Assembly (NCBI GenBank): GCA_018398765.1
Contig: JAHBMJ010003175.1
Location: 7,009-53,489 of the forward strand
DNA: 46,481 bases
From: Chromera velia
Lineage: Eukaryota; Sar; Chromeraceae
Direction of reading: 5' to 3'
Shown here: piece after piece, positions 35,714 through 44,900 of the stretch
How the letters are laid out: every line of letters starts with the position of its first letter
Numbering within the stretch: the first letter of the stretch is position 1
The notes under the pieces: model-generated
Database searches by the model: none
What the model was told of the DNA's origin: nothing
Seen by the model: the letters and a program-made list of their open reading frames with translations, nothing else
Translations under genes and position numbers: made by a program

Positions 35714-35990
35714 GGCGACTTCATAATACAACCCGTAGGAAGCGGAAACAGAGGGCTTCTGAATGGGATTTTCTTGGGAGATTTAGGGATTGCGAGAGAG
35801 AGTCGTCGCAGTAGGGCAGTCGTACTGAGGCGCTGTCTGACCTTTGTCGATGTGCAGAAAGGAGAAACCCGCTTCCGTCAGGATTAATCTTTGGGGACGT
35901 CTTCCTCCTTCGTTTGAGTTCTTCAAGCCTTCTCTCTGGTTCTCTGCAATGCGAGAGAGTGAGGAGGTAAGAAAGGTTAGACTGGCGAAG
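35714..35990. repeat. Inter-array module, copy 3 (about 277 bp)
   Basis: Third copy of the module. It ends at CTGGCGAAG, but the GA tract that follows in the other copies is missing, and unrelated sequence begins (ATTTTCGAGAGGCGC). This is the right boundary of the repeat domain. Confidence 0.85.
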
Positions 35991-36920
35991 ATTTTCGAGA
36001 GGCGCTTTATCAAGTCTTAGAGTTTTAGGGGGGAGTTTGAAGGTGTGTAGAAGTGAATTTAGCAGCTCAACCCAGCGGGGAAAGAGGAGAGAAATGAAAC
36101 AGCGGTTGTCAAATACATACAGAACATAAGAAAAAACACAGTCTCTCATCAATACATGTGTTGGAGCTTTATACGAGGAACCATAGGAGATTTCCAGGCC
36201 GCATGTCTGTCACTCTTACACTAACTCATTTTGTAGAATCAGTGCCATGCAAAGGGAAACACTGATGATAGCAACAGCAAGGAAACTCCTAGGAAATTCA
36301 TGAATTTACTTTCCTTGACACGGTAGTTGTTGGGCTGTAAAATAAAAGTTCTCCACGCAAAGATCGTTCTCCATTCACGTGCAGTCTGACGCTGCCGGCC
36401 TGCGACTGGGTCCTTCAATATTCCTTTCGGAGAAATCGATCCCCACTGATTCGTTGCTCAGAGCAACTGTCGGCCCGGTCTGAGGTAGGCATAAGTGTTG
36501 TGCGGCCAGCATTCAGATTGCCAGCATTCAGATTGTGGGCGCACATGGGCGCACTCTTGAACGCGCGACAATTCCTGCAGCGAAGAGGTACTGCGTTCAA
36601 GAAGAGAACTGGAAACACCTTCCTGACGATCTGATATCAATATACATAGTTGCTCAGTGTAACAGACGCGTTCAGGCACACTTTAATTTTCAGGATCTTT
36701 TCATAAATTATCCCGTAAAGCCTATCACTTAGCCTGAGTCTCATTAATCGCTTAAGTCGAAACATGGTCCGCGAAAGCGAAACTATACAAATCGAAATTA
36801 AGCTGAAAGTCCTGCACTGCATGCATGAGATTGCATGATCGAGGCAGTTCAGTCTGCAAGCGAGTCACTGCCTTAAACTTCTTTGAATGACGACTTGTTC
36901 AACAGAGCAAAGGGGTTCTT
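35991..36920. other. Intergenic sequence without recognised feature
   Basis: Mixed-composition sequence with only short open frames. A 12-bp direct repeat (GCATTCAGATTG) is seen at about 36,508-36,535. Nothing else is supportable. Confidence 0.5.
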
Positions 36921-37118
36921 ATGCACACAGACCTGCCTAAAACCACCGACACCAACAACAGCGAGTTGAACGCCAAGTTTGTCCTTGCTAAGGCTGGGAA
37001 GTGGTTAGAGAGCAACTGCATTGAGCCATGATTCCAGGATCTGAAGAAAACATCAGTGCAGCGAGGGAGATTCTTCTCACGCCTGGACTTTAACTCGGTG
37101 GCCTGCTCTGTATATTAG

Positions 37119-37425
37119 ATGATCCCGGCCAAGACTATGCAGCGACAGCAGTGCAGCTGCAAAATTTCCGAAGGATTTCCACTCTCATAGAGAAACTTGA
37201 GTTTCTGTATGCTTGGTTTCGTTGCCCCAACGCAAAACAGGCCGTCCGAGATGCGATCAAAAAGGTTACCACTCAGGAGCCTCAAGGTCAGTGTAGCTGA
37301 TCTGCAAGCTAGCTACCAGCATTCTTGGCAGAGAGTATTTTGGTGCACCGTTTTTGCATATATTTCTTTCCCCGAATGATGCAGGGCCTGGCTCGCCCCA
37401 GCGGTCAAAAGCTTCTAGACACTAG
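37119..37425 (+). CDS. Candidate two-exon gene end of unknown function
   Basis: An open exon at 37,119-37,286 follows an acceptor ending TATATTAG, encodes an acidic start (DDPGQDYAATAV), then a helical-looking stretch (IEKLEFLYAWF, AVRDAIKKV), and ends at a GTCAGT donor in phase 1. A second exon at 37,385-37,425 follows an acceptor ending ATGCAG, continues in phase and ends at TAG. The same reading frame is open upstream to 37,028 apart from a TAA at 37,091, and a Met-initiated frame at 36,921-37,031 (NAKFVLAKAGKWLE) may be an earlier exon in another phase. I do not recognise a family. It could be a small gene or a decayed fragment. Confidence 0.35.
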
Positions 37426-38981
37426 TTTTAGACACCATGCCACAGGAGACAGGTTTGTTTGAAAAGGCCCAAAGTAAGTTTTGATATCGATGATCAAGTG
37501 CTGTGCATTCCAGACATGATGTCCACTTTTATCCGAGGATTCATAGAAAACTGAAAGGGCAATCTGGAGCACCATCACATGAACTGGACAGGTCGATCCC
37601 GTCACGTGCATGTTTAGAAACGGAATCCCATACCACTGTATGACTTGAAACGAGTCATGGTTATTTCTTAAGGGCAAGTCTTTTTTATGTGCTGTCGTGT
37701 GCCCACATGTGCCTTAACGTGCAACCATGTGCATGACATTAGAGGGGAGTGGAGAAAAGTGGGCGCAATAATCGCTACTGTGTTCTTTGGAATGAATCTT
37801 TACGTGCGTGCAGATATCTGTGGAGGAATAAGTCTAACCTCATAGACTGGTCGCAAATTGAGCAGGCAGTGAGTCATTTCTATACAAAATGTATGTCAGT
37901 GTCTGACTAACTAAATCTCTCAGATTCGCTAGAGTTTTTTCCTGGGGATGCCACTTCCATTCCTTTCCATCTTTTCCTTTGAAATCATACCCATCAGACT
38001 TTTCCTCCCTTCTCCCTTCAAAAAGTTCCTTTGTCCTTCAACGACTTGCCTCTCGTTGTTCACCATCGCCGTGGTTTGTATCCTTATTCCGTTCATGCAG
38101 TCTGATTCTCTGGTACGTGACCTCTAGGGGGGGGCACTTCAGCCGGCTACACCATGGTTACTGACCCTACACCCCCTCCATATAACGTATGACATGTAAC
38201 CATCAGTTAAAACTGGTGCCAATCGATTAGTTACGTTTCGTTACTCATAAAACTGGCTTTAAGATTGTTAAACAATTGAGGTTATGGTCAAAAATGATGA
38301 AAAATGATGTGTCACACTCACTTTACCCCCAAACCCCCCGTAACCGGGTAACCCGTAACCTTTTTTGACCCCCCTCAAAAATGAAATAACCTCCCTTAAG
38401 AAGCATTTAAACGTGTCTTAAAAATTATTTTGAATGTTTTTAAAAGTTAAAAATTTAGTCGGTTACTGAGGTCAAAATGCTTATAACTGGGTAACTTTTT
38501 GAACCGGTAACCTCTTTATGTGACAAAGATGAAAAGGGGGTAACCCAAAGTAACCACGTAGCCTACACTTCAAAAACATCAAATTTTGATGTAACTTGAC
38601 CAAGTAGAGCTCCAAGTTGCCGGGCTGGCTCGCAAAAATCTGTTTTTGTTTATATTTTATGTCATTCTGGGCTTAAAATCTACCATAACCTTCTAGAGTG
38701 CCCCTCCCTAGCCTGATCTTCTGAAATATGGTTTTTTTTTCAAGTTTCCCTTGTTGGTTCTTCCCCAGGCCATCTTTTTGATTTTTCGTCCCTTTTTGCT
38801 TGCGATTCCCCCCTTTCTGCTCTCAGATTTCACCTCAGTCATTCTTGTATCTCTCTCTTCCCGCTTCTCATTTTTTTCTTCCAGCTAGAGAATTTGCTTC
38901 CCGAAGGCCCCCTTTATAGCCTCGGATCTGAGCCGTTGTGATTTCTGTTCCGACAGGCGACTGCGTGGTTGCTTTTTCAAG
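37426..38981. other. Intergenic region including a GTTACC/GGTAAC cluster
   Basis: No convincing coding frame. From about 38,150 to 38,575 the hexamer GGTAAC or its complement GTTACC, with close variants, occurs about ten times. From about 38,700 the sequence is pyrimidine-rich up to the zinc-finger gene, which could include its promoter and leader. Confidence 0.5.
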
Positions 38982-41900
38982 ATGCTTACTTGCATGTGGT
39001 CTTTTCTTCTGCGGGAGTACAAGGGGGTATGCAAGTTTTACACTAGAGGCCAGTGTGGGTTGAGCCAAGAAGAGTGCGATCTCTCACATGACCTGTCTTT
39101 TCTCCCCTGCCGAAAGACCATTCTTTTTGGTTAGTCGATCATGCTGTGGTTCTGCTTTTGAGAGCAGAAATTGAATGACTGAAACTATTGAGGAAAGTAG
39201 AGGAAAGCAATCAGTGTGTGACTTTTCCAGCGTTTGGAAAAATAAATTGGTCTATATGGTAATTGAACAAAACTCTCAGCATATCTCTTCACTTCTTATC
39301 ATATTGGCTCTTGTCTGGAAAAGACAAACAGCTTTTGCAATACTGACAGTCGTACAGTCAGTTCAACCATTTTTATTAGAATGTCCTCGTTTTGATGTCA
39401 TAGATCTCAATTACTTGTGTCATTCTTATCTTCTCTGTTCTATTTGGAGTGTGCAGGGTATTGTGTAGACCTCCAGTCGGGAAAGCCGTGTGCATACCAC
39501 CACCACGAGGTGCCAGACGCAGAGAGAGACCTCTTTGTGAAGAGGGAGAGAAAACTCATCACAGACATGATCAAGAAGCAGAAAGTGAAGATCGCGGAAG
39601 CTCCTGTGGGAAGAAAGCCATGGTTTCACTCATTGTACCGCAGTCAGTCTCTCTGTTTGCTTTTTGGCTGTATAGATTCTTTGTGAGGGGTGTGCCTGGG
39701 GCTGAGACGTCGGGCTGTATATGTGGTGGCGTGAGAGGTGCTGCCGGGGCGTGAGCGCGCATAGTATAGGTACTGGGACCGGCTCGGAGACGGCTTGCCG
39801 CCGGGCCATGAGCACACGCGATCAAATCGATTTTAGTGAAGGCTGCTATGGGACGAGGCCAAATAAATGCAGTTAATGGTTCGAGCAGCCTGGTGCATGA
39901 AGTGATCAACAGACTGTTTGACTGGCTAGATTGAACACTGACACTTCTAGGTCAGACGTACTTTTAGACCACCATATAATATTGTACTGTTCATCTTACA
40001 GTTGGCAGTAGAGCCTCTTTCTAGCCTCAGATAAGGGTGGAGAAAAAAGTTTCTAAATGTCGCTTCAGATTGAGAATTGCTCTTCTTTCCTTCGGCTCGA
40101 TACGTTGATGGAAGGTGCGCAGAATGTTGGGGCTCCGGGCATTCCAGAAGTGTTTGGGGCCCTTGAAACATTGTCCAATTCGATGCGCATCGTTCAGGAA
40201 ACGCAGGCCTTGCAGGGCCAATAATTGACTTTGCAGGGACAGGCTTTGGAGGCACAAGGACAGGCTATTCAAGCTGTCCAATCAGGCCTTTCTCTATCGT
40301 CCTAGGTTTCCCCTCCGATCCTTCAGAGCTCGCCTGCTGGTACGAGCACTGACACTGCATGGTCCCAGTCACTGCGCGAGCAAGGTTGTGGAGCTTCCCG
40401 CCAAGCTGGTGTTCTCTGGCAAGAGGGAGGAGCTTCAGAGATGGCTGAAGGACGTAGAAGACTTCTTTGAGCTGAACGAGGTAAGGGAATTGAAGAAAAT
40501 GAAGATGGCAAAAGGCCGGCTACCGGCCTATTTGAAGGAATGGTATGGGAAGTATGAGGAGGAGCATGGAGTATTCTCGAACTGGGAGTCGCTGAAGACT
40601 GAACTCACGGAGAGACTGAAGGTGACCATGGAGAGGAGTGTCGCTCGGGTAAAGCTTCAGGCACTTCGCTGCACTGAAGCCTTAGGGGTGGAGAAGTACA
40701 ACGAGGCCTTTTCTTAGTTGGTGGGCCAGCTTCCCCACCTGTGGGAGGAAGACGTTGTCGAAGACTACATCAAGGGACTGCCGAACTCCATCGCCCTCGA
40801 CGTTGCGAAGGCGAAGACACACACGCTGTTAGAGACACAGAAGGAGGCAGCCGAGATCGAAGCCTTCTTCTCCTCCCAAGCGAAAGGTGGCAAACACCGA
40901 GATTTCCGTCTGCGCGTTCCCGAGAGTGGAGGGGTGAGCGGTCAACGTAACTAGCCGCTTGTCTCTGAGGAAGGGCCCATCCCCATGGATTTGTATGGGG
41001 TCCGTTCGCTCCCACCACCACTCATGCTGGATGAGAAAACCCATTGCATCCGGGAAGGATGGTGCTTCCGTTGCTGCCTGTCTGGTCATAGTGCCAACAG
41101 ATGCCCAGGGCCACACGGCTGGGCAAATTATGGCAACTCCCGTGCAGACTCATGGAGATGGGGGCAAGGAGGAGAAAGGCAGTGGGCACGCGGTGGTAAT
41201 CCCCAGCAAGGTTCCTCCTTCCAGATGTAGTGGAGGGGGGGACACAGAGACTCGGGCCCTCGGGGCAGAGGGCGTGGTGGTTGTAGAAAGCATGGAGGTG
41301 GCCGTGACGGTAGACGATCTGGAGTCCGGACGATCTACGGGGGCTATGAAGAGGGAGAAGTGCTCCCGACACGTGGTCAGTGTGGTCAGTGCACAGAAAT
41401 ATATGGGGATCCCCAAGAGTTTGACATTCCCATCGAACACATAAACACGTGTGACACAGAGTCGAATTCTGCTCTCGATTTGTTCTCTGATTTAGACTTT
41501 CGTCCAGGGTTGTTTGTATACTCTGGCCGAGTGGTGGGTGTGCCTGTCAGAGTTTTGGTTGACTCCAGAGCGGATAATATTTATCTAGATCGCAGATTTG
41601 CCCGTGCCCACCGCATCCATGTATGCAGATTGAGACGACCAACTCCAGTACATGGGGCGCTGAAAGCTTCGAAGAAGGCGATCAAAACACGAACGGTTCA
41701 GGAGTGTGCGCCCTCTATGCCGGTCAGCATCCAAGGGTACCAAGAGACAGTAGGTGCCATGCTGGCCGACCTGGAGGAATATGATTTAATTTTCGAAACA
41801 AAGTGGAGGCGTGAGTATGAGCCAGAGTCACAGTGATCGTCTCAAAGTCTGCGTTTTTGGTTCAAGGGGAAATTGATTTACTGGGTGCCTGATGCAGAGC

Positions 41901-44900
41901 TTGAAGAGGAGAAGGAATTTTCAGATTGTCCCCCTCTTCTCTCTTCTGTGCAGGCACGCCGAGCAATCCGGAAGGGGGCGGTCTGCCACATTCTGCGGTT
42001 GCAGACAAGATCCTCTCCCGGTGAGTTCGGTGCATGTCGGGTTCAAGGGCTTCATGAAATACATGAGGGGGAAAAGAATGTGGAAATAAAGGAAAAAGGA
42101 AAGGGGGGTAGTGAGACAGTGAATGACTTTCTTTCTTCGCTCCCGGCTGACCATTCTGTTTTCTCTTTGCCTGATTTGAGTGAGGTGCGTGAGTTTCTTC
42201 AAAAACCGTCCGTGCCTGTCGACGTGAAAAGAATTGTGGTGGAGAATGCAACTCTTTTTCTTGACTCTTTTTCAGGATTACCTCCGTCTTGGGGCGAGGG
42301 GCTAGATTTCAAGATCGATTTGGAACCCGGCCACCTACCCCCAGCTTGCCTACCTTACCGTCTTTCTCTTGGTGAGTTGGATGAGCTGAGAAAACAGGTG
42401 GATATATATTTGAAACAGGGATTCATTCGCCCATCATGTTCTCCGTATGCAGCTCTAGTGTTGTTTGTACAGAAGAAAGACGGAAGCATGAGGATGTGTT
42501 GTGATTATACAGGACTGAATAGAATTACAATCAAAGACAAACACCCACTCCCTCACCCACAAGACCTCATTGATCAGCTGCATGGGGCAAAATTCTTCAC
42601 TGCACTTAATCTCAGACAGTACTACCATCAAATGAGAGTAAGAGAGGGAGACATCCAGAAAACAGCATTCACAACACGGTATGGAAATTTTGAGTGCATG
42701 GTTGGTTGTCTCTTTTGGGTTAACAAACGCTCCACCGGCAGCAGTGAGACTCATTCAGTATGTATTGCGTGAGTGTTTAGATCGATACGTGTCGGTTTTC
42801 ATTGACGATATTTTAATTTATTCGCGGACAAGAGAAGAGCATGTAAGGCATGTGTCTCGGGTTTTGTTTTTGTTGAGACAAGCAAAATTGTTCGCAAAGC
42901 TTTCGAAATGTCATTGTTTTCAAAAAGAGGTTGTTTTTCTTGGATTGAAGATTTCAGAAAAGGGAGTGAGGCCAGAGAGAAGTAAAATAGAGGAAATTGA
43001 GAACTGGCCTGTACCAAAGAGCACGAGTGAATTACATTCTTTTCTCGGTTTGGCGTTGTGGGTAAGAAGATTTATTTTCGAGTTCAGTAAGAAGGCTGCT
43101 CCGATGTATCACTTACTAAAAAAGAAGGTGAAATTTGAATGGAAAAAAGAGCAGCAAGCAAGCTTTAAGACAGTGAAGGAAACCGTGAAGAAAGTGACGG
43201 AATTGTTTGTTCCCGAACCCACCCGCCCGTTTGAGGTCTTTGCAGATGTCTGCGAAAAGACCTCAACGCTCGCGGCGGTGTTGATGCAAAAGGACCCACA
43301 GGTTGGAATTCTGCGTCCGTATGCCTTCGCGTCAAGAACGATGAGCCCCGCAGAGAAGAACTATCATATCAAAGACAAAGAATTTTTGGCGTGTGTGTTT
43401 GCTGTAAAGATTTGGCGTCCGTATGTCTCTTGCACTACTCAAGTGTGGAGCGATCATGAATCTTTGAAAACGATCACGTCGACTGCTGATCGGATGCAAA
43501 TGTCTCCGCGCATGCGTCGTTGGGTGATATTGTTTGATCAGATTGGAATCGTTCCTCGCTATGTGCCGGGATCAAAAAATCGGGTGGCGGATGCATTGAG
43601 TAGAAAGCCAGAAAGAGAGACAGAGGCAAACAGAGAGACAGAGGACAAGAGAGAGACAGAGGACAAGAGAGAGACAGAGGCAAACAGAAAGACAGAAGAG
43701 AATAGAGAAATAGAGAAGAAAAGAAAGACAGAGGAGGAAAGAGAAAACGTTGAGCAAAAGAGTGAAAAAGAAGAAGAAGAAGACAGAGAGAAAAGAATTC
43801 TGGCGGGAATAGAAATGAGAGTGGACGTGGATGAAGAGTTCCTGAGAGAGATAAAAAGAGGATACAAGAAGGAAACATTCTTTCAGGAACTGTGTGAGAT
43901 GCTTAGGCATCTAGAAGAGCCGGTGCCTCGAAACTTGAGAATAAGAATTCAATCATTCACTTTCATAGATGGCCTCCTGTATTTCAAAAATCGTCTGGTC
44001 ATCCCTACTGATATATTAAAGAGACAGATCATCTCAGAGCACCACGACACCGTGATGGGCGGACACCTAGGGCCAGAGAAGACTTTCTTGAAGGTGAACA
44101 GCAAGTTTTACTGGCCTAACATATACTGCTCAGTGAAAAAATACGTGGCTTGCTATGATGTATGTCAGAGAGCAAAGCATTCAACACAGGAAAAACCAGG
44201 TTTGCTGAATCTGCTGCCCATCCTTGAATTTGCATATAAGAGTCTTTCTCTCGACTTCCTGTTTGGTCTGCCGAGGACATTGTATTGGAGAAAGATTGTG
44301 GATGGAATTCTGTCTGTGGTTGACCGTCTGTCAAAAGATGCATTCTTCATTCCAGTGTGGGAGGAGATCACAGGAGAAGAAACTGCGTCTGTTGTGTTTG
44401 AAAGAGTGGTGTGTTCTGTTGGTATGTTTTGGTCGCTTGTCTCTGATCGTGATCCTCGCTTTATTTCTGCCTTCTGGCGAGAGTTACAGAAGCTGTGGAA
44501 TTCAAAAATGAAAATGAGTTCCTCTCGACACCCACAGACAGACGGACAGACAGAGAGAGACAATAGGACAATCAGGGAGATGTTGCGATGTTTTGTGATA
44601 GACCATCAGGAAGATTGGGCCGAGGCTTTGCCTGCATGTAATTTTGTCTACAGACACAGTGTTCATCCTGTGACTGGTCTCTCACCTTACAGATTCATGT
44701 ATGGGTTTGTTCCAATTCATCTGCCTGCAGTGCTGGTTAGAGGAAGCTCGCTGTCGCCTTCTGCAGCGGACTTCGTTGCAAGGCACAAGGCAGAGATCGC
44801 CCAGGTGAAGGAATTGTTGGAGCGGGCCAAAGAGACAGCAGCCCGCTATTATGATCGACACTGTAAGGAATTGGAGGTTGGCCCTGGAGATTGGGTTTTG

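Noticed and set aside
39880-39895. tRNA B-box-like GGTTCGAGCAGCC inside the LTR
   Set aside because: No A box at the right distance and no cloverleaf could be drawn; both LTRs carry it as ordinary LTR sequence.
40027-40281. Minus-strand open frames over the element's 5' region
   Set aside because: Antisense to gag; no independent motif.
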